32,046 nt of DNA from positions 1-32,046 of IMG/VR virus record IMGVR_UViG_3300045136_000090. The stretch is one strand, 5' to 3'. The notes beneath the pieces are model-generated. The model was not told the origin of the DNA and made no database searches. It saw nothing but the letters and a program-made list of their open reading frames with translations. The stretch is from a virus. This document shows positions 14,272-21,395 of this stretch, piece by piece (positions within the stretch are counted from its first letter, which is position 1; every line of letters starts with the position of its first letter). The position numbers and the translations under genes are program-made.

Positions 14272-14337
14272 TTGTTAAAAATTTATACTACCTTGTTAAA
14301 AATTCATATCACTGCAAAGTGTAAATATTGCACTTTG
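14272..14337 (-). promoter_or_regulatory. Tandem operator-like repeats plus palindrome
   Basis: TTGTTAAAAATTTATA (14272-14287) is repeated as TTGTTAAAAATTCATA (14293-14308) with a 21-base period, two helical turns. It is followed by a 7-bp inverted repeat CAAAGTG (14315-14321) / CACTTTG (14331-14337). All sit immediately upstream of the 14094-14255 minus-strand gene. Tandem same-face sites next to a dyad suggest repressor or activator binding. Confidence 0.45.
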
Positions 14338-14367
14338 GTAATCTGAACAAATAAGCCCGAACCCTTT

Positions 14368-14478
14368 TCAGTTCAGACAAATTCCTTCGTAAAAATTTAC
14401 TCTGTGGACTGAACCAGCCAGATAATATCCGTAAACAGTCAGCCCGTTAGAATGAACGATTCTTAAACAACAAACCAT
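14368..14478 (-). CDS. Possible 36-residue mini-protein
   Basis: A short frame starts at ATG 14478 with GAAAGGG six bases upstream and reads MVCCLRIVHSNGLTVYGYYL onward to a stop at 14368. The composition is protein-like (hydrophobic and aromatic alternation), and it fills an otherwise unassigned gap in the minus-strand cluster. No similarity is recognised. Evidence is limited to the RBS and position. Confidence 0.3.
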   Translation of the reverse strand: MVCCLRIVHSNGLTVYGYYLAGSVHRVNFYEGICLN

Positions 14479-14489
14479 TCTAAGCCCTT

Positions 14490-14654
14490 TCAAATTAAGA
14501 TTGATAAAAACAAAACAATGATGAATAAAATCAATGCTATATTTTGAACTGTTATAAAAACATTGCCCGTTTTTCTAAACGGACAATTTTTCTCATTGCA
14601 TTCTCCACAATCAAAAGAGAATGCACTTTCAAAATTACCTCCGCACTTTTTCAT
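14490..14654 (-). CDS. Cys-rich tail-anchored membrane mini-protein
   Basis: A 54-residue frame starts at ATG 14654, inside the 3' end of the preceding gene, with GGGAGG eight bases upstream. The N-terminal half holds four cysteines in CGGNFESAFSFDCGECNEKNC and CPFR (C4, C16, C19, C24), suggesting a zinc site. Residues 32-54 (VQNIALILFIIVLFLSILI) are a C-terminal transmembrane helix. It is therefore a cytoplasmic metal-binding head on a membrane anchor. The head resembles the CSECPYRKIC start of the plus-strand gene at 4755. The function is unknown. Confidence 0.55.
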   Translation of the reverse strand: MKKCGGNFESAFSFDCGECNEKNCPFRKTGNVFITVQNIALILFIIVLFLSILI

Positions 14655-15090
14655 ATCTTTCCCTCCCGTAATTGTAAAATTCGGTTTCTGAAATTGCTTT
14701 AATCTCTAAAATATGATTATCAAATATAAGTGATGGTGCGTGTTTTTCAGGTTTTGTAATAAAAAGATAATTTTCTATTTCGATCAGCCCGGTTGTAGTG
14801 AAGTCACTAATTCGCCCTCTCACTTTAGCGTCAAACCTTAAGCTAACTTCAGGTTTAAGAGTGACTTCTACAAAATCTCCTATTCTCAAACCCTTAAAAA
14901 TCTCTGGTATATAAAACCGTTTTTTAACTTCTTCTAATTCTTCATTCATATTTTGCTCCGCCGTTCTTAACATTTCGCCTAAATAATTATAAGAAGGATA
15001 AAACTTTTTAATTTTGATTTTGTTTATCTCTTCTTGCAGGTGGTTTTGAAGTACTTCTTCAGCAGTTAGCCCGTGTGTGATTGTTTCCAT
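14635..15090 (-). CDS. Hypothetical protein with small beta-barrel-like C-terminus
   Basis: The 151-residue protein has an N-terminal helical half (LTAEEVLQNHLQEEINKIKIKK ... MNEELEEVKKRFYIPEIF). A beta-rich segment follows: LRIGDFVEVTLKPEVSLRFDAKVRGRISDF, then LIEIENYLFIT, which looks like an SH3/OB-like small barrel. There is no catalytic signature. AAGGAG precedes the ATG. It may bind nucleic acid or protein. It overlaps the start of the Cys-rich mini-protein downstream. Confidence 0.6.
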   Translation of the reverse strand: METITHGLTAEEVLQNHLQEEINKIKIKKFYPSYNYLGEMLRTAEQNMNEELEEVKKRFYIPEIFKGLRIGDFVEVTLKPEVSLRFDAKVRGRISDFTTTGLIEIENYLFITKPEKHAPSLIFDNHILEIKAISETEFYNYGRERYEKVRR

Positions 15091-15110
15091 TTTTTACTCC
15101 TTAAATTTAG

Positions 15111-15443
15111 TTAATAAAAAGAATAAGGATAATCAATCTCAAACCAAAAATAATTATCAGCATCAGAGATATTGTCCAAATACTCTAAAACTTCCGAAAC
15201 CTTGCAGGGGGACGTCAGGTCTTCAAAGTCGTGCTTGATTTCATCATCATAATCTAAAATTTCCAAATTAGGAATTAGCCCTAATTTATAAGCCGCCTCA
15301 ATCCGGTGGCTTCCTTCAATAGCTATAAATTTTTCGCCGTCGAAAACAGCCTTTATTGTTGGCGTTCCTAATTCTTTCATCTCTTTAATAATTCTTTTTA
15401 ATTTTTCTTCATCATAAACCTTATGCGGTCTAACTATATACAT
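15111..15443 (-). CDS. ParB-like nuclease-domain protein
   Basis: The 110-residue protein contains VRPHKVYDEEKLKRIIKEM, KAVFDGEKFIAIEGSHRIEAA and YKLGLIPNLEIL. This matches the ParB/sulfiredoxin N-terminal fold, where a conserved GxHR (here GSHR, about 49-52) binds nucleotide. It lacks the HTH of true ParB partition proteins. Free-standing ParB-like proteins are common in phages and may act as CTPases, nucleases or kinases; which applies here is unknown. The RBS is AAAGGG. It lies directly downstream of a minus-strand terminator, so it probably has its own promoter or depends on read-through. Confidence 0.7.
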   Translation of the reverse strand: MYIVRPHKVYDEEKLKRIIKEMKELGTPTIKAVFDGEKFIAIEGSHRIEAAYKLGLIPNLEILDYDDEIKHDFEDLTSPCKVSEVLEYLDNISDADNYFWFEIDYPYSFY

Positions 15444-15473
15444 TTTTTAGCCCTTTCGGATTAGTTAATAAAA

Positions 15474-15498
15474 AAGCAAGCCCGTTAAGAGCTTGCTT
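15474..15498 (-). terminator. Intrinsic terminator on minus strand
   Basis: A perfect 8-bp stem (15474-15481 AAGCAAGC with 15491-15498 GCTTGCTT) is followed on the minus strand by a run of Ts (GCTTGCTTTTTTATT). It closes the transcript of the 15606-16052 and 15509-15604 genes. Confidence 0.85.
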
Positions 15499-15508
15499 AA
15501 CCATTATC

Positions 15509-15604
15509 TTAAATCAATCTTAGAAGGTTATGCAGAAGTATATAACCAAATAAGATTATAAGAAAAGAATTATATAAAACCCTTAAAATTTGCCCGCTGT
15601 CCAT
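15509..15604 (-). CDS. 31-residue membrane mini-protein
   Basis: The frame starts at ATG 15604, two bases downstream of the stop of the preceding minus-strand gene, with AGAAGGGTG as RBS. It reads MDSGQILRVLYNSFLIILFG onward, ending NLLRLI. Almost all of it is a single transmembrane helix. It is followed within 20 bases by an intrinsic terminator, so it is the last gene of a two-gene transcript. Its size is like small phage regulators of membrane proteins; the role is unknown. Confidence 0.5.
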   Translation of the reverse strand: MDSGQILRVLYNSFLIILFGYILLHNLLRLI

Positions 15605-15605
15605 T

Positions 15606-16052
15606 TTAGCACCCTTCTAAATGTTCGATTATAGCATCTAAAAGAGCGTTCCCGATTTCCTGAATATATTTTTGTTGAGCAAGGCTTAAAGCTTCAAAGC
15701 CGCCTTTTACTTCAAATTCTTCTAAAACTTCAGTTAAATAATAAACATTATTTACATCATTATTCAGCCACGCCGTTAAATCTGAAGTATATGGATCAGG
15801 TTCTTTATTAAAAATAATTTCTCTGAAATCTTCTTCAGTAGCATCACTATCAGCATCAGCAAAGTCACAAAGAAAATCATAAATCCTTGAATAAATATCA
15901 TCATCAGGCATTCTGTCTAAGTGTGCCTTATGGATGATATTTTGTTGCCACTCAATATTCTTTTTGAGTGCGTAATATTCTGAACCGTTTTCTCTTTTTC
16001 TGCTCTCGAAATTGTTAAGCATTTCTTCAGCAACTTTTTTGATAGTTTTCAT
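15606..16052 (-). CDS. Acidic hypothetical protein, first gene of minus-strand cluster
   Basis: The start chosen is ATG 16052 (MKTIKKVAEEML), which has AAAGGAG nine bases upstream; a longer in-frame start at 16124 lacks an RBS and would overlap the promoter. The 148-residue acidic protein contains FLCDFADADSDATEEDFREI and ends FEALSLAQQKYIQEIGNALLDAIIEH. It is mostly helical, with no catalytic motif. It lies nearest the divergent control region, so it is probably expressed early. Candidate roles include a regulator or a host-takeover factor; none can be assigned. Confidence 0.7.
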   Translation of the reverse strand: MKTIKKVAEEMLNNFESRKRENGSEYYALKKNIEWQQNIIHKAHLDRMPDDDIYSRIYDFLCDFADADSDATEEDFREIIFNKEPDPYTSDLTAWLNNDVNNVYYLTEVLEEFEVKGGFEALSLAQQKYIQEIGNALLDAIIEHLEGC

Positions 16053-16096
16053 TTTCTCAACTCCTTTATAATTGTTAATAATGTTATTTGCATTTA

Positions 16097-16125
16097 ATAA
16101 TACACTTTCAATGCCAAACTCCAAA
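16097..16125 (-). promoter_or_regulatory. Candidate promoter for minus-strand cluster
   Basis: On the minus strand TTTGGA (16125-16120) and TATTAT (16102-16097) are separated by exactly 17 bases. This would start transcription about 40 bases before ATG 16052. It fits a sigma-70 pattern moderately; FCB hosts use different consensus elements, so this is tentative. Confidence 0.4.
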
Positions 16126-16189
16126 CTTCAAAATTTTAAGATTTTCAAAGAAAATAAAATCGTGCCAAAAAATTAAGTAGTTTTTACAA

Positions 16190-16218
16190 GTAAATTTTAC
16201 ACTTTCGGTAAATTTTAC
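16190..16218. repeat. Repeated GTAAATTTTAC operator-like sites
   Basis: GTAAATTTTAC occurs at 16190-16200 and 16208-16218 (18-base period), with a 9/11 match GTAGTTTTTAC at 16177-16187. Each unit is near-palindromic. They lie about 65 bases upstream of the candidate minus-strand promoter, so they may bind a regulator or initiator. Confidence 0.45.
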
Positions 16219-16551
16219 CTAAGAAAAACCTTTGAAAATAATCGAAAATCAAAGAGTGTCTCAAAATAAACTGTAAAGTCTGTAAGTTATTGAATTATAA
16301 GGATTTATGCAGGATTCCTAAAAAGATAAAAATCTTAAAAAGAAACAAAAATATTTTGTAAATAATCTTATAAATACTTATTTTTGTGATGTAAATAAAA
16401 GTTCTTTATATACTGATTCAACCAGCCCCGAATCATAAACAAGGCAATAAACAAAAATAAACCTTGTAAATGATCCAGGCACGCTCAAACAGTCAAATTA
16501 TATCAAAGTCACTAATAAATAAAAGTGGCAATAGTATATAAACACAACTAA

Positions 16552-17159
16552 TATCAATCTTAATATTTGCTAACTATCAAACACGCCGGACAAATTTACA
16601 ACTGTAAATAATTAACAAAACCAACAATCAATCCACGCACGCTTAACAAACACAAACATTAACTATATACACTCTTATATACTCCGAATAGTTTACCAAT
16701 AACAATATTCTAATTATACAAATATCAATCTAATATCAATTTGATATCATTAACAATAATCATAAACAAATAAATAATCGAATCTGTTAACTATAAGATT
16801 TTATCAATAAATTGCCCTAACAATAATTAATCTAAATGAAGAAACATTTTCGTTCCAATATGAAACACTCCTTATCTTTATTTAGACTAAATCTAAATAA
16901 GAATAACAGACCAAATAAACCTATCAATATTTGCGTGATTCAATCTTTATAAATTAGCAAGTAATTTTAGATGTATAGCAAAGTGGCACATAAATTCACC
17001 TAAGACAAAATTCTTTTGATTTTAATCTATTTTCGCAATTTTTTGTTACCGATAATAAATATTATGTCAACTAATTACTCCGGACTGGTTAAATCTAAAT
17101 TCCTGGAGCGTGGTTCAGCGGCATTTGTTTCTCTTTAGCAACTTTGACGGGGTATCAAT
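16552..17159 (+). repeat. Iterated TATCAAT words, iteron-like
   Basis: TATCAAT occurs at 16552, 16723, 16734, 16802, 16922 and 17153, all on the plus strand. Two of them sit next to a perfect palindrome ATATCAATTTGATAT (16733-16747). Given the base composition, well under one copy would be expected in this span. The spacing is irregular, unlike classical plasmid iterons. Possible roles are initiator binding or repressor sites. Confidence 0.45.
16878..16900. other. AT-rich 9-bp inverted repeat
   Basis: TTATTTAGA (16878-16886) and TCTAAATAA (16892-16900) form a perfect 9-bp dyad with a CTAAA loop, inside the TATCAAT-rich region. It may be a DNA cruciform or protein-binding dyad; it is too AT-rich for a good terminator. 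Confidence 0.4.
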
Positions 17160-17199
17160 ATTTTCTAATGGCAAGCAATTCGCAATCTCCCCTTCTCAT

Positions 17200-17248
17200 T
17201 TGAATTTTCCCTTATTTTGGACACTTGAATTTTCCCCTATATTGGGCA
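17200..17248 (+). repeat. Tandem 24-bp direct repeat near terminase genes
   Basis: TTGAATTTTCCCTTATTTTG (start of copy 1, 17200-17223) and TTGAATTTTCCCCTATATTG (start of copy 2, 17225-17248) are adjacent with a 25-base period. They differ at 4 of 24 positions. A weaker third copy may begin at 17256 (TTGCAATTTTTGC). Position some 150 bases before the small terminase genes fits a terminase-recognition (cos/pac) array. Confidence 0.5.
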
Positions 17249-17270
17249 TCATTAGTTGCAATTTTTGCAT

Positions 17271-17292
17271 TAGTTGGGTATAACACCAACTA
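17271..17292. other. 7-bp inverted repeat in packaging/control region
   Basis: TAGTTGG (17271-17277) and CCAACTA (17286-17292) form a perfect dyad around GTATAACA. It lies between the 24-bp repeats and the late promoter candidate. It could be a terminase or regulator site, or a short terminator without a T run. Confidence 0.4.
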
Positions 17293-17348
17293 TCCGATAT
17301 TTCCAGACAGTTCACTTACAATTATTTTTAATAACTTACCAAATTCCC

Positions 17349-17378
17349 TTGAAAATTAACTTTAGGCGAGTTAATTTT
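17349..17378 (+). promoter_or_regulatory. Candidate late promoter with 10-bp operator dyad
   Basis: TTGAAA (17349-17354), a 17-base spacer and TAATTT (17372-17377) form a plausible promoter before the late genes. A perfect 10-bp inverted repeat, AAAATTAACT (17352-17361) and AGTTAATTTT (17369-17378) around TTAGGCG, overlaps both elements. That placement suggests a repressor operator controlling late transcription. Confidence 0.45.
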
Positions 17379-17400
17379 GCAACAAAGAAATAAAAGACTT

Positions 17401-17628
17401 ATGAGCAATATAATCTTTCCAAAGACAGTAGAATTAAAGTGGGCGGAAGGCAGACCGGGCAATAAAGTTATTTGTGAGCTTACCGATAATGATTTCAAAG
17501 TTGGCGAGAAGATACAATTTCAGATAAGTGGGCGGTTGGTTGTAGGCAAGATAGAATGGAAGCGGGAGCGGTTGATAGGATTAGAAATATTAGACATATT
17601 TGAGGTGGATTATGCCGGCAGTGCCTGA
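17401..17628 (+). CDS. Small hypothetical protein, first late gene
   Basis: The chosen start is ATG 17401 (MSNIIFPKTVELKW); an upstream TTG at 17377 in the same frame would sit inside the promoter dyad. The 75-residue protein is beta-rich (VELKWAEGRPGNKVICELT, KIQFQISGRLVVGKIEWK). It looks like a small OB/SH3-type barrel. It overlaps the small terminase gene by 17 bases and may assist packaging; no family is recognised. Confidence 0.55.
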   Translation: MSNIIFPKTVELKWAEGRPGNKVICELTDNDFKVGEKIQFQISGRLVVGKIEWKRERLIGLEILDIFEVDYAGSA

Positions 17629-17974
17629 TAAATTTGCAAGAATAACGCCTGAAGAAATAGAAGAATGGGGATATTTAGGAGTAAGTGAGAACATTATTTT
17701 CAACTTACTTCAGTTAAATGAAAAACAGAGGAAAGTAATCAGGGCGACGGACAAGTGGAGATATAACTACAATAAAGGATTAGCCCGCCGTGAGATAGAA
17801 TTAGCAAAAAAACTTACCGATGCTAAAGACCCGACTTTAATCAAGGAACTTTTGAAAAGTACAACGATTACGGAAAAGAAATTTGATAATGTTCCAGAGA
17901 TAGAAATAGACGCACCTGATTGGATTAAGCCGATAAAACGAAGACGACGCAGGAAAGATGAAGTTAACGATTAA
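17612..17974 (+). CDS. terS: Terminase small subunit (probable)
   Basis: ATG 17612 is preceded by GAGGTGG; an earlier TTG at 17600 is less likely. The 120-residue protein has a helical core (EEIEEWGYLGVSENIIFNLLQLNEKQRKVIRATDKWRY, then a long Lys/Glu helix) and a basic C-terminus IKRRRRRKDE. Small terminase subunits recognise the packaging site with an HTH and oligomerise through helices; the LQLNEKQRKVI segment could be part of one. The call rests mainly on its position, overlapping the large terminase by 17 bases. Confidence 0.6.
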   Translation: MPAVPDKFARITPEEIEEWGYLGVSENIIFNLLQLNEKQRKVIRATDKWRYNYNKGLARREIELAKKLTDAKDPTLIKELLKSTTITEKKFDNVPEIEIDAPDWIKPIKRRRRRKDEVND

Positions 17975-19244
17975 AGAAACGGCGTTCAGTCCGTTATTTA
18001 AGAAAACTTTTCCTTGCACTTCGAGGTATTTAATAGAAAAGGGCGGTGCGGGAAGCGGGAAAAGTGAAAGAGCCGCCGCTAAGTTCATTTTAAGGTCTCT
18101 GCTTGAACCCGGACATAGGCTGATCTGCTGGAGAAAAGTCGGAAGGTCGTTAAGGAACTCTACTTTTAAGTTACTTAAAGACCAAATCCAGAGATGGAAT
18201 TTAACGGATTTCTTCGAGATTAAAGAAACCGATATGGTTATTACTTGTAAAATCAACGGGAATGAAATCTTGAATATAGGTTTAGATGATTCCGAAAAAA
18301 TTAAATCATTGACTTCACCTACTTCGTTTTGGGTTGAGGAAGCAACCGAATTGGAAGAAAAAGACTTCAATCAGCTCGATACAAGATTAAGAGGTCAGAC
18401 TAAGCATTACAAACAGATAATGCTGACATTTAACCCTATAAGCGAATTTCATTGGATAAAAAATAGATTCTTTAATGAATATGCTGATGAAGTCTTAATG
18501 AAGAAAGGAATCTTTGACTATTACAAGGATGTTCAATTAGAAGGCAAGACCGTAAGAATCCACACCACACTCATTCATTCTACTTATAAAGACAATCCGT
18601 TCCTTGATGATGAATCTAAAGCAACTTATGAGTCTTATAAAGACATAGACAGAAATCACTATGAAGTATATGCGTTAGGAAAGTGGGGAAGTGTGGGAAA
18701 TCTTGTTTATCCGAATGGATTTAAATTCCTTGAGAGCTATCCTGAACAATTCGACGACATCATATACGGACTTGACTTTGGATTTAATCAGCCGACTGCC
18801 TTTGTAAAGGTAGGTATAAGAGACGGTGAATACTACTTAGAGGAGTTGATTTACCAAAAAGGTTTATCGAATGATGACTTAACTGATTTAATCGCTCAGT
18901 TCCAAACCGAGAACTATGGAACTATTTACGCTGACTCTGGCGAACCCGCAAGGATTAAAGCGTTGAATGATAACTTTTTTAATCGTGGAATTAAGTTCGA
19001 AGTCGTCCCGGCGGATAAATCCGTAAAAGACGGGATTTTATATGTGAAGGCATCTAAGGTTTATACGAAACCTGAAAATACCTATTTGAATAAGGAATTA
19101 AAGTTCTACAAGTGGAAAGAAGACGCATCAGGAAACCCGATTGAAGGCGAACCGTTGAAGATAAACGACCACCTTATGGATGCGGTTAGATATGCACTTT
19201 ATTCGCATAGTCTTTCACCTGAGTTGAAAATGGCATTTATTTAA
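17958..19244 (+). CDS. terL: Terminase large subunit
   Basis: The 428-residue protein is of the Terminase_3 (PBSX/SPP1-like) type. ATPase domain: Walker A GGAGSGKS (29-36), Walker B SFWVEEATEL (123-132), coupling motif LTFNP (156-160). Nuclease domain (RNase H-like): IIYGLDFGFNQPTAF with Asp273, YADSGEP with Asp326 and a C-terminal NDHLMDAVRYAL with a third acidic residue. It powers DNA packaging into proheads and cuts the concatemer. All key residues are present and the length is normal. It overlaps the small subunit gene. Confidence 0.96.
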   Translation: MKLTIKETAFSPLFKKTFPCTSRYLIEKGGAGSGKSERAAAKFILRSLLEPGHRLICWRKVGRSLRNSTFKLLKDQIQRWNLTDFFEIKETDMVITCKINGNEILNIGLDDSEKIKSLTSPTSFWVEEATELEEKDFNQLDTRLRGQTKHYKQIMLTFNPISEFHWIKNRFFNEYADEVLMKKGIFDYYKDVQLEGKTVRIHTTLIHSTYKDNPFLDDESKATYESYKDIDRNHYEVYALGKWGSVGNLVYPNGFKFLESYPEQFDDIIYGLDFGFNQPTAFVKVGIRDGEYYLEELIYQKGLSNDDLTDLIAQFQTENYGTIYADSGEPARIKALNDNFFNRGIKFEVVPADKSVKDGILYVKASKVYTKPENTYLNKELKFYKWKEDASGNPIEGEPLKINDHLMDAVRYALYSHSLSPELKMAFI

Positions 19245-19252
19245 GAGGAAAT

Positions 19253-19438
19253 ATGAAAAAATTCGATTTTAGTCTTTATCTTGAAAATTGTCTCATTTTG
19301 GGATGTTTATTTGTTGGGATTTATTTATTTTTCGGTAGTGAATTATTGACGATATTAAGAATATCTATTGGTTCATTTTTGATAGCGATACCTTTAACTG
19401 TATTTTTACAGATGATGTTCTCGAATGAAAGAAAATAA
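19253..19438 (+). CDS. Small two-pass membrane protein in the packaging operon
   Basis: The 61-residue protein has two hydrophobic helices (about 11-29 and 31-53; LILGCLFVGIYLFF and LLTILRISIGSFLIAIPLTV). AAGAGGA precedes the ATG. It lies between terminase and portal genes, where membrane proteins are unusual. It is probably not a virion part; a holin-like or superinfection-exclusion role is possible but unsupported. Confidence 0.65.
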   Translation: MKKFDFSLYLENCLILGCLFVGIYLFFGSELLTILRISIGSFLIAIPLTVFLQMMFSNERK

Positions 19439-19447
19439 AGGAATTAA

Positions 19448-21394
19448 ATGAAACTACTTGATATTGTAACTAAATCGGTAAAACTCACTGATTATAAAGG
19501 ATGGATTTCTTTATTCGGTGATTTCTACTCTAAGTCTAAAGGGACTTCTTATATCGGGTCGTGCTTAAATACAATGGGAAATTACTTGGCTAAGGGAAAG
19601 TTCAGACTTTATAAAAAACAGAAACAAAACGGGAAAATTTATCTTTATGAAGTTTACGACCATCCGTTTTTAGACTTATGGAGCAAACCCAATGAATTTC
19701 AAACAACTTGGGAGGTTAAATACTACACGGGAGTTTATTTAGCAGTTTTCGGGAATTTATATCTGCTCGTATTGAAAAGCGTTCTTGACGGCAAACCCCG
19801 TGCTTTGATTATGCTCGACCCCTCAAGGGTTGAACCTATAAGTTCAAAAACAAATTATGTGGATTATTACGAATACAATTTAGGAAGTGAAAAGGTTAAA
19901 TTAAGCGTTAATGAAATTATACATTTTAGATTTCCAAGCAGATATTCAATCGTTAAAGGTTCACCTATACTTGATGAATTAAGAGATGTAATCGAAACCG
20001 ATAAACTCCAACAGAGATTAACTAAAGACTTTTACGAGAAAGGCGGTTTTCTTGGTGCTACATTTACTACGAATGCTTCTTTAGGCACGCAAGCGTTTGA
20101 AAGAGCAAGAAAACAGTTAATGGAAAAATATCAAGGCTCGGAAAATGCTTTTAAGGTGGCTTTATTCGAACAAGGACTTCAACCGATTAAAGCGGCTTAT
20201 TCTATAAGGGATATGGACTTGACCAATCAAAGGAAACTTGTTCAAGAAGAAATATTAATGGCTTTCAGGATACCTAAACTTTTAATGGGAGCTTCCGCTG
20301 AAGGCTATACTAAAGCATCAGCCGAAGCCGCTGAATATACATATGCACAAAGTATGATTGATCCATTACTTGGATATATGAGTGAGGTTTTGACTGATTT
20401 CGTAAAGAAGAATTACGGAGCGGATTTAGTTGTTAAGCACGATTCAGTAGCACCTAAAGATGTTGAAAGGAATTTAAATTATTACAAAGGAATGATGGGC
20501 ATTGGAGCGATTACAATTAACGAGGTAAGAGCAGAAGAAGACTTTGAACCTTTGGAATATGAATTAGCAGATGTGAACATCTTAAACTTAGGCGGTGCGG
20601 CTATAAGACTTGACACAGGCGAACAATTAGGTGCTGTGCCGAGTAATAGAATAAATTCTGGTGAGCAGAAAACTTTAGATGAAGAAGTGAAATTAAAAAA
20701 TGAACTCTCTGAAGAACTTATAGGGCTTCATTATAAACAATACTCAAGACGATTTGACCTTGAGGTTTCAAAGTTTAAATACGAAGTGGATAAATTTTTC
20801 ACGGCTCAGAAGGAAAGATTATTAAATACTCTGAATTTGAAGAATTTAAATCTGTTAGAAAGTTTCTTTGAGAATGAATTTCAGATAATTTTAAATATGA
20901 TAGAAAACGCTTATATGAGATTCCTTGAGCGGGGAATGAATTTCGTCGGGATAAAAGACATAAACTCAAGTTTTGTAAGAGATACTTTGCAGAAATTAGT
21001 TAAATCTTCTGAAGGAATAAACGAAACAACGAAGAACGAAATCTTAAAAGCAATCCAGAACGCTGATGAAAAGGATTTAAGAAATATCATCGAAAACAAG
21101 TATAAAGAATTTTCCGCTAATCGTTCAGAGAAGATTGCTTCCACTACTTTTCAAGGCGGATTTAACGCAGGACTTTTTATAGGATATAAACTTAAAGGGT
21201 ATAAATCTAAGGTTTGGGTTTCTATGAACGATTCAGAAGTAAGAAGCTCGCATAGAGCCGCACACGGGCAAGAAAAGCCCATAGAAGAACCTTTTGAAGT
21301 AGGTGGTGCTTTGATGATGTATCCTGGAGACCCAACTGCACCACCTGAAGAAGTAATAAATTGCAGATGTGTAATTTTAGGAAAGGAAAAATAA
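19448..21394 (+). CDS. Portal protein fused to a MuF-like head morphogenesis domain
   Basis: The 648-residue protein starts with an HK97-type portal: MLDPSRVEP, IIHFRFPSRY, GSPILDELRDVIETDKLQQR, FRIPKLLMGASAEGYTKASAEAAEY, GAITINEVRAEEDFEP (about residues 1-390). After a linker and a helical region (about 415-560), the C-terminus reads KVWVSMNDSEVRSSHRAAHG and NCRCVI. This is the Mu gpF/SPP1 gp7-like pattern of a minor head protein. The dodecameric portal forms the DNA entry vertex; the MuF domain would sit inside the head and may be ejected. The usual lengths are about 400 for a portal alone, so the fusion is real and not a frameshift. The RBS is AAAGGAA. Confidence 0.9.
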   Translation: MKLLDIVTKSVKLTDYKGWISLFGDFYSKSKGTSYIGSCLNTMGNYLAKGKFRLYKKQKQNGKIYLYEVYDHPFLDLWSKPNEFQTTWEVKYYTGVYLAVFGNLYLLVLKSVLDGKPRALIMLDPSRVEPISSKTNYVDYYEYNLGSEKVKLSVNEIIHFRFPSRYSIVKGSPILDELRDVIETDKLQQRLTKDFYEKGGFLGATFTTNASLGTQAFERARKQLMEKYQGSENAFKVALFEQGLQPIKAAYSIRDMDLTNQRKLVQEEILMAFRIPKLLMGASAEGYTKASAEAAEYTYAQSMIDPLLGYMSEVLTDFVKKNYGADLVVKHDSVAPKDVERNLNYYKGMMGIGAITINEVRAEEDFEPLEYELADVNILNLGGAAIRLDTGEQLGAVPSNRINSGEQKTLDEEVKLKNELSEELIGLHYKQYSRRFDLEVSKFKYEVDKFFTAQKERLLNTLNLKNLNLLESFFENEFQIILNMIENAYMRFLERGMNFVGIKDINSSFVRDTLQKLVKSSEGINETTKNEILKAIQNADEKDLRNIIENKYKEFSANRSEKIASTTFQGGFNAGLFIGYKLKGYKSKVWVSMNDSEVRSSHRAAHGQEKPIEEPFEVGGALMMYPGDPTAPPEEVINCRCVILGKEK

Positions 21395-21395
21395 A

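Larger units (their letters stand above)
16053..17400. other. Large AT-rich non-coding control/origin/packaging region
   Basis: About 1.35 kb has no credible gene on either strand; stops are dense in all frames. It separates the leftward small-gene cluster from the rightward late operon and lies directly upstream of terminase. It holds 18-bp spaced repeats (16190-16218), six TATCAAT words, a 9-bp AT hairpin (16878-16900), GCACGCT words near 16482 and 16634, a tandem 24-bp repeat (17200-17248) and two inverted repeats (17271-17292, 17352-17378). This combination is typical of an origin, divergent promoters and a cos/pac site, but which part does what cannot be decided from sequence alone. Confidence 0.6.

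Noticed and set aside
16253-16275. GAGTGTCTCAAAATAAACTG, which looks like an insertion-sequence end
   Set aside because: No transposase gene or matching inverted copy is present in the surrounding non-coding DNA.
17083-17130. tRNA-like stretch with GGTTCAG
   Set aside because: No acceptor stem, anticodon arm or proper T-arm could be paired.
17837-18370. Long open frame antisense to the terminase genes
   Set aside because: Covers the conserved Walker A region of the terminase; product has no recognisable features.
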